From Sinonovacula constricta (Eukaryota; Mollusca; Bivalvia; Cardiida; Solecurtidae), in the NCBI GenBank assembly GCA_007844125.1, contig CM017565.1:14422647-14486646 (forward strand): a stretch of DNA of 64,000 bases, given 5' to 3'. The notes under the pieces were generated by a model that had not been told where the DNA came from, searched no databases, and worked only from the letters and a program-made list of their open reading frames with translations. Shown here in pieces: positions 36,300-47,206 of the stretch (its first letter is position 1; each line of letters starts with the position of its first letter). Position numbers and translations under genes: made by a program.

Positions 36300-37013
36300 A
36301 AGGTGGTATCCAACAGTTTGCTTATATCTAATACATATAACAACATCTTATCCCTGTCCCTGTCCTGAGGACTTATACAGAAGTTTAGGTTAAGACTGTT
36401 TACAACAAAACATCCATTGATAAACTGTACAAATAGTGAAATATATAGGAATCAATGTCAGAGCTGATTGCCCAGATGATCATATAATGTAATCTCAAAG
36501 GTAAGTTGTCATGCAGCTTTCTCAGTTTAAAAATAGTCTATTGTGCAGTGTGGCTCGGACAGGAAATCTGGGATGGGATGGGATTTGCTGGCATTTTTGC
36601 AGATACTGTGCAGTGACATTTCTATCATTATAGCACAGGGGCACTTATGAGGTGTCCACGGACTGAACCCGACCAGTCCATTATACTGACACCGACAAGT
36701 CAGGCGTAATGCTGTCCCCTTAGCCCCGAGCGTAAGGAGGGAAGCCACTACTACCAACTTTAAAGTCTTTGGTTTGACCCGGTCGGGGTTTGATTCCACG
36801 ACCTCTCAATCTGAAGCCGATGCTCTACCACCTGAGCTATTGCGGATTGTGACTGGAAATATATATTTGTATTGACAAGTGGTGTGTTGTACTTTACCTT
36901 TCACATAAATATTGGGCACCAATAAACAGCATTTGCAGGGTTTTTTCATGTAACAAAAATATATTAGGTTGCATGATAGAAAATAAATGGTCTAATCTCT
37001 CAGATACCCTCTT
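36300..37013. mobile_element. MITE E copy 1, interrupted by a SINE
   Basis: The left TIR is AAGGTGGTATCCAACAGTTT. The decayed right TIR is ...TCTCAGATACCCTCTTT, ending at 37013. Internal phrases (TATCTAATACAT, AACAACA, TGGCTCGGA-AGGAAAT, TTGACAAGT...TTTACCTTTCACA, AACAG-ATTTGC) match the copy at 52814 in the same order. The SINE at 36568-36854 splits it at GGAAAT. Confidence 0.75.
36568..36854 (-). mobile_element. tRNA-derived SINE, copy 2, nested in a MITE
   Basis: It is homologous to 32718-32996 along its length, with a tRNA-like head (A box TAGCTCAGGTGG) and a tail of three ATCCC units. The host phrase GGAAAT is duplicated at 36562-36567 and 36855-36860. The B box is degraded. Confidence 0.88.
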
Positions 37014-37014
37014 T

Positions 37015-37745
37015 AATACTGGCCAGTCTAATGCCTGTTATGGAACTGTTTGCAATCTTTGTATATATATGGAGTCTTCATCAATGTACTGTAGTCTAGT
37101 GTAGATATTAAAGATGGTGTTCAAATGTCTTTCTTATGCCTCATTTGGCTCAGATATGGTGTTTAATTGGGTTTTTTGTCCCACCAACAGTATTTCAGTT
37201 ATCTGGAAACGGTGTCCACTTGAAGCAGATATAGTGTTGCCTTCACTGTGTATAGCATCAGACACCGGACAAACCAGTCATGGAACTACCCTAACATTTG
37301 CTTCAGCATTAGCAAGGGAGCTATACCACTACCATTTTTTATTGATTGGCATTAACCCCAATTATGAAGGAATAGATGGAAAAAACACAAGTTACGTATT
37401 CTAATGACACAATGTGACATAAATCTATATTTATAAAGCCAAAGACCCTTCTGCACATGTATATTGACTATAAATATTTGATATGAAGCATTTACAACTA
37501 TACATGAAGTAGATCTATTTGTACAGTTGAATTTGTACTCATTCATGTTTACGTTTTACTTTAAGAGTGGTGGAGAGGGGAAGGCAGTCGCTAAACTTGA
37601 GAGTAATATACATGTAACTATGCTCGATTTATCGAAACTATCCCCTTTCACATCAATTAAGGGCAGTCACATCCAAATCTTTTGGAATATGCCAATGTCG
37701 ATGTGATTGATGAAAGAAAGTACCGACAAAATAAGTACAACTTAC
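37015..37745. other. Intergenic, no supported gene
   Basis: A 96-codon plus-strand frame at 37114-37404 lacks recognisable features and splice or promoter context, and is not called. Confidence 0.4.
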
Positions 37746-37840
37746 CTGTATAGCAACGTGCCGAACTGCTTTACGCCAATATTACTGCCAAACAAAAGAC
37801 ATCGCAACACCGGCTCTAGAAAACACACGAACACGGACAT
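37746..37840 (-). CDS. Possible first coding exon of an unidentified minus-strand gene
   Basis: ATG at 37840-37838 begins MSVFVCFLEPVLRCLLFG and continues SNIGVKQFGTLLY to a consensus donor CTATACAG/GTAAGT, leaving a split codon. Three ATTGG motifs on the plus strand (37877, 37886 and 37919), that is CCAAT boxes on the minus strand, lie 40-80 bp upstream, and the region is CpG-richer. The hydrophobic, basic N-terminus could be a mitochondrial or secretory presequence. No downstream exon was identified, so the product is unknown. Confidence 0.3.
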
Positions 37841-38399
37841 GCAATGTTGTGGTACCGGTAAGCAATGGTCGTTTTCATTGGTTGAATTGGTCTCTGGTCT
37901 GAAAAAAGCGCGTTCGTAATTGGTTAAGAATCTGATGCGGTAGAAAAGGATAGTTTCTATCATCACTTTGGTTACGTAAGGCAGCTTGCGAACGCGTTGC
38001 ATAATTTGTCAATAACGAAGCGTAATTTGTCAATAACAAATTAAAATTAACCATTAAAACGTATACTTATTGAAATATAACCTTACTGTTAGTAAAGTGA
38101 GTTTAGTGTGCCTCGATACTCACATCATTCATTAGATAAACGTGTATGAAGCAACGTTACGTAATATCATGGAACGTAAACCACAAAAATGACTAAGTAC
38201 CATGTAATGCACGTGGAAGCCGTCGAATGTGCGTAATGTTATATGTTATTTTTAATTTATCAAATATAAAGTTCGGGCAGGTGTTTACACGTAGAAACGT
38301 GTCAACTAGCCGAATAGATCTACTAAAACGGGTTCACCTCACCCCAAACGAATGATAAATACTTTATTAATAAATTTCTATGAGGCCGCTGACTTGTCA

Positions 38400-40142
38400 T
38401 TACAATATGTAAGTCGATCATTGCGTATTCCGTTAGATCATTTGGGAAATGCGCTAATATAATTTATAAGGCTTGGTAGATTTAATAAGATTTAGGATCT
38501 ATTCTTATATTGCTAGTAAATTACGAAAAACTTTTTTTTGTACAATAAATTGTTCTTCCGTCGAGAGTCGCTTAAATCCAATTACTTGCAAACGCATATA
38601 CAATAGTGTGGTTCTGCCCAGAGCACTCTACGGTACGGAATGTATCTATGGTCTAACTGATCACGAGATCACTAGACTAGAGCGTGCCCATCGCCTATGC
38701 ATTAAATCCATGCAAGGCTTATCTATGACCACTCGTTCTGATGTTGCACTGAGTCTTGTTGGTTGCCTGCCGCTCAAGGCAGAAATTGACAAAAGAAAAT
38801 TTATATTATTTGGCCAGCTGTGTCGCTTAAACGGTAGTTTCCGTATTAAAGATATGTTTCGAATTAGATGTTCTCAACATCTTCTTTTCCGTAATGCAAG
38901 CGGATTCTTTACTGATGTGTTTAAAGCACTGTCATGCTATGGAATAGACGAATATTTCATTCAATATGCAACATGCGCAGAATTCCCCAGCAAGATACAT
39001 TGGAAGAAAATAGTTTCAAACCATATATGGGCTCGAGTTATTAGCGATTGGTTCTCCCGTATATGTCAGGCAGAATTTAATCGTTTTAGAAGCATACATT
39101 GTTCATATGACTTGTGTGATGTATGGTATTTTGCTTATAAAAGGCCTAAGTGTTTAACTTATTGTTTTGCTGTTGTCAAGTTTATATCGTATACAACATT
39201 AATGATTGACCAATGTAAATATTGTAATAATTTGTTATTAGTTACGTCACTTGCTGACCACACAATTATAGACTGCCAAGGAATGCGCGAACTTCGCGTC
39301 ATGTTTTATAATAAGCTCTTTACAACATTTGGTAGTGTTGTATCCAATTACCTTTTAAGTATGAGTACCTCAAACTTAGTTAATCTTTATTTGGGGTTAA
39401 GGAACCCGTTTCTTGCATCTCTTCTTGAAGCAAAATATGAAGACTTCATGAGCATTGCCTTTCATTATATATATTTATTATGGCAGCGTTTACATTTGTA
39501 AATACTTATGTGTGTTGTTTCTATTCTTTCATTTAATTTCTATTTCTTGTTCATGTAATGACTAAAGTAAATTGTAGTCTCAACATATGCATTTTCAGTA
39601 ATGAACGCTCTTCTTGTTTTTCGTTTCGGCAAGTTTGAGCATTTAATTGTGAGTGCATAAAATATCAAATATCAGTTATTTTTTACATTTTATTCATGAA
39701 GATTTCATGCTTAGATCTTGCTTCCACAAGATCTAATTAGGTGAAATTAATCATTATATTAATTTTTGTATTCATTAGCGTTAAATAGCTTTACTGCTGA
39801 TTCCTCACTTGTATACATATATATGTACATATTTTATTCATCTTTTTTTCCTAACATATATATGTGTATGGTTTTGTGTGTGTGCGTGCGTGCACGCGTG
39901 AGCGCGCGAGCTTGTGTGTGTGTGTGTGTGTGTTTGTCTGGGGGTGTTTGTATCTATCTGTGCCTTTTTGTACATTGGTGCTGTATATTAATCCTTTTCA
40001 TTGTTGTTGTTTCTTTCCTTGTATACTCACCTTAACTGTGACATGTTAGATGTTCATGTTGTAATGCATTTATGTATGTGTATTTGTAATGTACTCTTCT
40101 ATAAAAAGGAGGAAATAAAGATATATATATATATATATATAT
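38400..40142 (+). mobile_element. 5'-truncated non-LTR retrotransposon (LINE) remnant with AT tail
   Basis: The element consists of the C-terminal part of an RT polyprotein (38473-39501), a long AT-rich 3' untranslated region, and an end GGAGGAAATAAAGATATATAT... at about 40115-40142, a short-repeat tail. The 5' end is lost near 38400. The tail includes a (GT)n run at 39867-39935. The extent of the 3' part is inferred. Confidence 0.6.
38473..39501 (+). pseudogene. LINE polyprotein C-terminal fragment (post-RT region)
   Basis: The 342-codon open frame begins only where an upstream in-frame stop (38467) ends, and it has no ATG at its start, so this is not a natural N-terminus. SYIASKLRKTFF, CKRIYNSVVLPRALYGTE, LTDHEITRLERAHRLCIKSM and LVGCLPLKAEIDKRKF match the conserved connection region after the RT domain in molluscan LINEs. 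Near residue 250 C-x2-C-x11-H-x4-C (QCKYC...ADHTIIDC) looks like the terminal zinc knuckle. The catalytic RT core (FADD-type) and endonuclease are missing. Confidence 0.75.
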
Positions 40143-41046
40143 TGCTCTCATTCTAAATTTCTTCATGCCGTCTTTAATATTGCGTTTTTCGGCGCCATAT
40201 GATCTGTTAAGTGTCGGTGTGCAGTAAAACCCATAATGCAAATAATATGGCTTTTAGCAGGCGCGTAGCTGCCTGTACGCAGAATACGCAGTTGTGTGCC
40301 AAGGAATGAAAAATAAAATCTGCAATAACAATTTTACACTAGTAGGTGGCAAGATGTATATTTATTGCGATCAACTTGTACCCCTATTTTCGCCTTGACA
40401 AAATTTCAACTTGCTAAATCGATTTATCAACATTTTGTAGTTCCTGGTATTGGTCAAGTTTAAATTGTAATCTTACATTTCAAATCAGAATTTCATATAT
40501 AAATCCGTTCTTAGGATGATCGCACCCTGATAATATCTGGTGGAGGGATATGTGCAGAATTGCAACATTTTGTTTGCCGATTAAAGATTTACTTTTCATG
40601 TTTCGTTATATATACAATGGTTACTGCACTTAATTAACAGGTTAAATATGTACTCGCTAAGTCATAGGCATTTATATCTGTTTAGTCACAGGACCTAATG
40701 ACATATATCCGAGAGACAATTTCCTACCAATTCTACTTATTCCACTTGAACCATGTGTCTATTGCGATATCTTATAATAGCCCGTAATTAAAATACGTCT
40801 ACATAAAAGAAATTAATTTATTTCTTGTACAAATAATTGGCACGTATACAATTTGACATAAATGGTCATAACCAGAAAATTTGCGCTTGTGTTTGAGTAG
40901 CCCTTCTTTGGAAATAAAAATATGCCAGGACTAAGTACAATGTCTGTAACATAACACTTAACTACTTCTACTTACATCTTTATACCGAAACCTCCCCAAA
41001 AGATACCACGTGCGTATAAACACAAAACTTTCCGGGGTAGCATGCC
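40143..41046. other. Intergenic, no gene seen
   Basis: AT-rich sequence with no supported elements. Confidence 0.5.
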
Positions 41047-41718
41047 CAGGGACGGATCCAGAGGGGGGCCGAAGGGGCCGCCCCCCCCCCCTATTTTTCG
41101 ACGACCAACAAAAAGAAAAAGTGTTATTTTTTTAGTTTTTTAACGCGAAGGTTTTCAAAGGGCTGCGCCTCTTAAGGCCCGTTTCCACTAGAGCTTTGTC
41201 ACGCATATTTCTGCGGCGACGAGCCTACTTCTGTTGTCATGTTAAATGTTTTCTTGAATATAGCTCTAGTCTTTTTGCAAAAATGCTCTAATGGAAACGA
41301 CGGCCTTTACTGAGTGTGTAGCCCAGCAAAAGCCGCCACGCCCTACACCATGGCGCCAATATACCACGTGACTCTAGTCTCCATCGCCCGCGAATTAACA
41401 TCACGCCAGCGGGTAGATACTATACACTGACAGTGTCTTGGTTATTGTAGTGTTCTTACGATAATAGGTTTCTTTTCAGTAACCTTAAGATGCCCAAGTC
41501 AGGCCCTTAAAAGTGAGCAAATAGATAAGGAAATTATGCCCCACAGATGCTTGGAAATCGCATCTCAGCGCATCTAGAATTCAAAATTTTCTGGGGGATC
41601 CCCCTCCAGACCCCCCGCCGCGGATTTCGCGCCTGCGGCACGATCAGCTCCGGCCTGCGGCCGAATGTTACTCCCTCGCCCCCCCCCCCCCTATTCTGAA
41701 TTCCTGGATCCGCCCCTG
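41047..41718. mobile_element. hAT-like non-autonomous element (CAGGGACGGATCCAG ends)
   Basis: The left end CAGGGACGGATCCAG pairs with the complement of the right end, CAGGGGCGGATCCAGG. ATGCC flanks both sides (41042-41046, 41719-41723), a 5-bp target duplication. C-runs occur inside both ends. The CAGGGGCGGATCCAG end is widespread in marine invertebrate DNA transposons. The interior contains a smaller inverted repeat at 41174-41311. Confidence 0.75.
41174..41311. repeat. Small inverted repeat nested in the hAT-like element
   Basis: AAGGCCCGTTTCCACTAGAGC on the left and GCTCTAATGGAAACGACGGCC on the right are near-complementary, about 100 bp apart. It may be a separate tiny MITE or an internal hairpin. 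Confidence 0.55.
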
Positions 41719-42277
41719 ATGCCATTGTGTATGCCTTAAAGTCTTTAATTGTTACCTTTTTTCTTTGCCTTCTTTCTTATTTTTAGTGGATTTTTTTATA
41801 ATTATTTTTCTTCAGTCAACCAGTTCGCATTTTTTCCGTAAGTGTTAGTACTTCATATATTCAGGTGTTGGTCCAAACTTCGCAATTTTTTCACTTAAAC
41901 AATCTAATATCATTCGCCTTTCTCTCCTTCTTCTCCTCCATCCAGGGACCAAGCAAATAACCACAGAACAATTTTATCAACTATTTTCGACGGATTTATA
42001 CCTCAGCTCAATGTGTCAATCGTAAAACTTCGGGTATTTCCGTATGGTTCGTAAAATACACCTCGTACATAGCTCTAGAATACACCAAAGTGCGTCGCCT
42101 GAGTTATGAAACAGTGTCCGTTCGCGAGAAAGTAACAAATTAAATATATATCATTTAGTTGAGTATATCTTGCAATAACAACGATTTTTTTTATCAATAC
42201 AATCTATATGATTTACGGAAAATTGAAAAGTCAACATTAAATACCCAGTATTAAAACTAAGACACACAAAGTAGATC

Positions 42278-42289
42278 CAAGATGGCGCC
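42278..42289 (+). promoter_or_regulatory. YY1-type site upstream of the bL36m gene
   Basis: CAAGATGGCGCC matches the YY1 motif often found just downstream of TSSs of mitochondrial and ribosomal protein genes. It lies 240 bp before the 5'UTR donor at 42527. Confidence 0.45.
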
Positions 42290-42527
42290 TTATTATGTCA
42301 GAGGTCTCTTGCATAGCATAAAGGCCGAGGTGATCAGATTGCTCAATGTGTGTGTACCATTCCCGCATATTGCAGAACGAAGGACACAAGCGTAATATAT
42401 AAAGGGGGGTAACTCCGGTTTTATTTAGTGGACTGTAACCCGCATAAAAAACAAAATCAAACAACCGGGCCACGGAAAAGAGCATTTGCCTGGAATTTCA
42501 TGAAAAGTACACGCTTGGTGTGCAAAG

Positions 42528-42959
42528 GTATGTGAGTATATGAGCTTGAAGTTAAGCGATTTATTTCTTTTACATAATGAAGTTTTATCTTTATGATATT
42601 AAAACAAAAACTCGCGTGTATTTACTTTGCCCTTGCGATGTTCGGTCGGATCTTGCTATCAACGCCACGACCAAACTGAATGAATTGATGTGTTTTTAAG
42701 GGAGCGATTTGTTAAAACAAGAGCAAATTACGTGTAAGATTAATATGAAAAATAAAATGAGTTATATTTTGTAAACTTACAGAGAAATAAATCCGAAAAC
42801 TTTTCGGACTTTTATCATTCGTACCAATAAAGAACAAAATTTAAGATGTTTTTTTTTCTGAATGATTGAACAGATAAATTTTAACAGTGTCATGATTTAT
42901 AACAAAGATAAAAATGTTTTTAAGTATCTGAAAAGCATATTTCTATTATTTTTCTTTAG
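42528..42959 (+). other. 5'UTR intron of the bL36m gene
   Basis: Donor GCAAAG/GTATGTG at 42527/42528 and acceptor TTTTTCTTTAG ending at 42959, six bases before the start codon, make a clean 432-bp intron in the leader. The start of the leader exon is not fixed. Confidence 0.6.
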
Positions 42960-42965
42960 ACAAAG

Positions 42966-43415
42966 ATGAACATAATCACTAAAGCCATTTCCCCACTGAT
43001 GCAGGCCTCTCCATTGAGGAGCATTCTAATACAAGGCAGCAGAGGTTTGTCTGCCCTTTCAACCAGCTTGGTGTCAGATCCTTGTAACACAGACAGAAGA
43101 TTTTTGTCTCCAGGCACTCTCTCACAGCAACAGGTTAGAACGTATAAGGAGCGGACAGTCCTGAAGCGACGTTGTGCAGCATGTTACTTTGTAAAGCGGT
43201 TTGGACGGCTTTATGTGGAATGTGATCTCAAAGCCAGACACAAACAGAGGCAAAAGTTGTTTGGACAACAAAATTACAAAGATGATTATTCGAAAGGAAA
43301 ATGGCAGAAGGCAATATTCTTTGATTATCAAAAGAAAGATTTGTATTATAAACAGGGACAAAATCAGTTTGCCAAACATAGATGGCTGGATGGAAAATTA
43401 GGTACTGAAGTGTGA
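42966..43415 (+). CDS. MRPL36: Mitochondrial large-subunit ribosomal protein bL36m
   Basis: A single 149-codon exon. Residues about 60-98 (RTYKERTVLKRRCAACYFV, KRFGRLYVEC, RHKQRQK) are the bL36 domain. The zinc-ribbon ligands are all present as C-x2-C-x12-C-x5-H, and the basic RHKQRQ end that contacts 23S-type rRNA is intact. The first 55 or so residues are Ser/Arg/Thr-rich and look like a mitochondrial presequence. The protein works in the mitoribosome 50S-like subunit. It is longer than human bL36m (about 103 aa) because of a Lys/Tyr-rich C-terminal tail of about 50 residues (DYSKGKWQKAIFFDYQKK). The start lies six bases after a good splice acceptor and is the first ATG. Confidence 0.95.
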   Translation: MNIITKAISPLMQASPLRSILIQGSRGLSALSTSLVSDPCNTDRRFLSPGTLSQQQVRTYKERTVLKRRCAACYFVKRFGRLYVECDLKARHKQRQKLFGQQNYKDDYSKGKWQKAIFFDYQKKDLYYKQGQNQFAKHRWLDGKLGTEV

Positions 43416-43540
43416 TAACATATAAAGGGTAAATCAGAAATGCATTTGTTTTTATTCTCCTATTCCAACCATCTGTCTTATTTACAGTTTTGTCTTACAT
43501 ATCAGTAGCAGTGTAACTTAGCAATTTATTCTCAGAGTAT

Positions 43541-43546
43541 AATAAA
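43541..43546 (+). terminator. Poly(A) signal of the bL36m gene
   Basis: AATAAA, 126 bp after the stop codon. Confidence 0.6.
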
Positions 43547-43549
43547 TAC

Positions 43550-44300
43550 ATTGATGATCACTGAGATGCTCATGCAAGAATGATTTTCAAAGAAGTTTTT
43601 GCTTTGGTTAAAATATGCCAAGACATTGTAATCTAGTGGAAACCAGGCAGCAACTTAGCCAAAGGCCAAAAGTCAAAAACTAGCGGGATGCTATTCAAAT
43701 CCAATTAACCTGATGGAAATCTTCTTAAAATAAATAGAAAAGTCAATACAGCTTGATGTAAGCAACATAAGTCTGTATTAGTTAAGCTTTTTAGTAAGTC
43801 CTTGTTCAATTTTAAACTTAAACCTATTGTTCAATTTTAAACTTAAAGCATAAGAATTGTGCACAGCATTCCCAGTTCTTCTCCTGTTTTTGCACCATTC
43901 ACCAGTAAAATAGTTCACAGGCATCAGACGAAATTTGTGTATAAGCACAAAGTTAAATATAATTTCCTGCCATTTGTTTTGCAGTTGTATTTTGTGTTTA
44001 ATATGATAAAGATGATAGACTAGTCAGTGTACAATTAAAAACTGACACCATTACTTTGTTGCTATGTTTTTACTGCTTTAGGTTCAAATATAACTGTATT
44101 TATTGTATTTTTTTAATAAATTGTGCATTAACTGTTGAAGGTAAAAACATGGAACAATTTTAAAAAAAAACAACAACAACAGAAGCATTTTATAATGGAA
44201 AGCAGAATACATGTATTTTGATTCAATGATGGAAATGGTTCCTATGTGTCCTGTCAGGAGAACCTATTTTTTGTCTTCACGACATCATTCTGTAACACTT
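43550..44300. other. Intergenic, no gene seen
   Basis: AT-rich. Only a local duplication of GTTCAATTTTAAACTTAAA near 43805-43850. Confidence 0.5.
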
Positions 44301-44360
44301 AATGAACATTTGTCTCGGAAAATGAACATTTGTCTCGGAAAATGAACATTTGTCTCGGAA
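44301..44360 (+). repeat. Perfect 20-bp tandem repeat, 3 units
   Basis: AATGAACATTTGTCTCGGAA three times without change, implying a very recent expansion. Confidence 0.97.
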
Positions 44361-44574
44361 CTGACCCACTTAAAGTTTATTAAGTTGTAAGAATAGAAAA
44401 TGTCTTGTCTTTAGATCACTACCTAATCTGTAGATAACATTTATAAATTTGTAAAATGCTTTTAGAGAACTTCTTATAGCTTGTATTGTACTTTTCTGCC
44501 ATATAAATGCAACATTAATGTACAATACACATTGCAGGTTGTATGATGCAATAAGAGATACATGTGAATAATAT

Positions 44575-44925
44575 ATGAAAACACTTTTCCAATTTGGAAG
44601 TCTTAAATTGAGTTTAAATGATATATTTCATAATAGTGTAAGAATTATATCAAGATTCCTTTTGCCAAAAAAAAACATGATTTTCTTACACAATTTATCT
44701 GTGGACAAGACAAAAAACGAGAGATCTCCATATTTTGTGCATTTAAACAAGCTATACAAAGCTGCTTCCAGCCTGTTCAAAATACGGCAAAAACAGCCTC
44801 TTGTACAACTGAAAAAGAAACATTCAAATTACTTTAACTTATGGGGAAAACAGATAGAATTAAAATTAAAGAAGAATATACTAACTAAAACATACATACG
44901 AGGAAAGTTAATGTCTGCAGCATAA
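44575..44925 (+). CDS. Hypothetical Lys-rich open frame, 116 aa
   Basis: It starts ATGAAAACACTTTTCC and ends in TAA. It is rich in Lys, Leu, Asn and Phe (KTLFQFGSLKLSLNDIF near the start, LWGKQIELKLKKN near the end). There is no recognised motif, no Kozak strength and no nearby splice or poly(A) evidence. The AT-driven composition makes chance likely. Confidence 0.2.
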   Translation: MKTLFQFGSLKLSLNDIFHNSVRIISRFLLPKKNMIFLHNLSVDKTKNERSPYFVHLNKLYKAASSLFKIRQKQPLVQLKKKHSNYFNLWGKQIELKLKKNILTKTYIRGKLMSAA

Positions 44926-45249
44926 CAACAGGAGAAGACCTGAGTGCAAAACAACAATGTGATACAAATGTATAAAAATAAACTAAAGGACAGAAACTAC
45001 ATTATGCTTGATAACAGGCATAACGTTGCTTTAATGATAATACTGTCAATCTGATGTGTGTTTTTTTAAACAAATTGGATAACAAGACAAATATAAATTA
45101 AAAAGAAATAATAGTTGTCTTCTGAAAATGAGAAAAAGAAGAAATTGTATGAAACTAAGAGATGAGCAGTGACAAAAATATAAATATCAAAGTGGTAGTT
45201 GTATGAGACAGTTTGGGGGAAAACAAGTGGTGCTATTTTGTTGACCTAA

Positions 45250-45785
45250 ATACAATTTTTAGCTAACCCAAGATTATGATCAAGGTCAGATATTCTGATT
45301 GCCCACCGGCGTGACATGTCAACATTTTTAAATGACATCTCTAAAATCGCTGGGCCAACCAAACTTTCTGAGAAGCTTCAGCGAGCACCGGGAACAAAAA
45401 GTTGTTCAAAGAAGCTTGATCCGCCAAAAAAAAAAAAAAACATGGCCACCAATTGCAATTACCATATATCGCTGTATAGGAAAACTGAGAAAGTCTTCAA
45501 GCCAGAAACCACAAAAACCTGCACTTTGTTATTTGTTTACATGTTCCGTGGGTGGCTCTGTGTCAAAATTGTACAAAGAATATTAATCCTTCATAAGCAT
45601 GGTCGTGACCATTATCCATACATGGCCATGAAGTGAAAAAAAAAAGAAACTGTCCAAATGTTGCTTAATTACAAGTATTTCAATTATTCTGGTTTGTTTA
45701 AACATTGCTGGCCTTCCTTGCTAGTTTCGTGTTAATGTTTATGGCACTCAGGTGAGCGATATAGGGCCATCATGTCGCCCATTTT
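45250..45785 (-). mobile_element. Dispersed repeat, family B copy 2 (inverted)
   Basis: On the minus strand it begins near 45775 with GGGCGACATGATGGCCCTATATCGCTCACCTG. It contains the complement of GCTTGAACAACTTTT and AAGTTTGG, phrases of the copy at 1949-2690, in the same order. The open plus-strand frames within it (45316-45636, 45332-45586) are by-products. Confidence 0.6.
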
Positions 45786-45789
45786 AACG

Positions 45790-47120
45790 AGACCTTATTT
45801 ACATATAAGGATAAGGCAGGTGGGGAGAAACGCGCCTGCTGAATAAGCTGGGGTCTTCCCTTCTAGATTACAGTTATAGTAGTAAAAGTTATTAAAATCT
45901 ATTGTGATCTGATTGGGAGGACCTGGCCTTAATAATATAATGTAAGTTATATATATTTATGTAGTTAGGTTTTATAATTGGATGTAATTCAAATGACTGA
46001 AAAACGAACTTCTGCTGACGTCAGATTAATAGTGGCATATTTTATCAACTATGTCCTTTTATTTTTTTAAAAGATGGTGACATAAAATGTGAAAAAGTGC
46101 ACGACTTGAAGTTACCTGAACAACAAATGATCTAGAATTATGTAAATACTGTATGTATGCTGATTTTACAGAAACTTAGTTATTTAAATACGCGAAACCG
46201 ACATAGTTTATGTATCAGAGTGTCCGCCCAATACATCTCTGATCATTGAAAAGGGGCGTAAAACACAAAGCAAACCAGCAACGAAACATTTCTAAAATTT
46301 CTTCTCACAGACATTGATCCCTAAGCATACCTTGTGATAAAGGTTTATAAAATTCAGTGTTGTTATAATTAATTAAAAACTAAATGAATTTAGATTTGAT
46401 AAATCGACACAGCAATCCGATGATCCTTAGTGAAACTGGAAACGTGTGACGAAAACAGCATAGAGCGAGAGTGACCTCCGCGAGTAGCTTTGGTAAAATA
46501 AGTTCTGCTTAATATCCGATACATTGAAGGTTACATTTTATAATTTGATAACGATCGGTTCATCCGACAAAAATTTGGTATGTGAGTTGCCTACCGATTG
46601 TCAGTGTCTCAAAACGTGTCCACCTTATCAAAGAAAGAAATGTGCTTGTAGCGCTTTTTTCCAAATTTTACAATGGACAGCATAATATTTTTGTAGAACA
46701 TATGGATAATGAGCAAATCTAACGAATAAAATCGTAAATGAACATAAAAGAAACACGTGCCTCGAACAAATAATTCTGTATAATCATTAACATCAGATGT
46801 TAAATAGTTTAGAAATAGTGTTCATTTAAACTTTACCCAGTTTCTTTAGTCAATGGAATGTCTCAGCCATTTTCGTTGAGAGAAATGTCAATGGAGTCAC
46901 TTTTAACTTCACACATATAAAAGCTGTTATTATTTAAGTTAATAATACACGTTTCGAAATGTTTCACTGTATTTTATGCATAAACACGGTAAACCCAGCC
47001 TTTTTAAAATTCATTTCCCCCCTTGAGAAATTTGACCAACTGTAGAATTGAACCTTTAAACTGTTCTGTAACATGTAACACTGACTAGCCTATCTGTATG
47101 GGGTCACGACGCTATTATCT
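45790..47120. other. Intergenic 5' flank of glucanase copy 1
   Basis: It contains a ~100-bp dispersed segment at about 46530-46615 (GATAATTTGAT...CGGTTC-TCC...TGTCAGTGTCTCAAAACG) that resembles 51565-51650 inside the gene. No gene was seen. Confidence 0.45.
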
Positions 47121-47206
47121 GTGAGAATAAAAATGCGTTCACCGCTATACATATGCCATACTTGTTTTTGGCGGCATCGCTCAGAGTGTTGGACTGCTGG
47201 CCTAAA

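Noticed and set aside
37114..37404. 96-codon plus-strand frame
   Set aside because: No recognisable motif, promoter or splice context, and a composition close to random.
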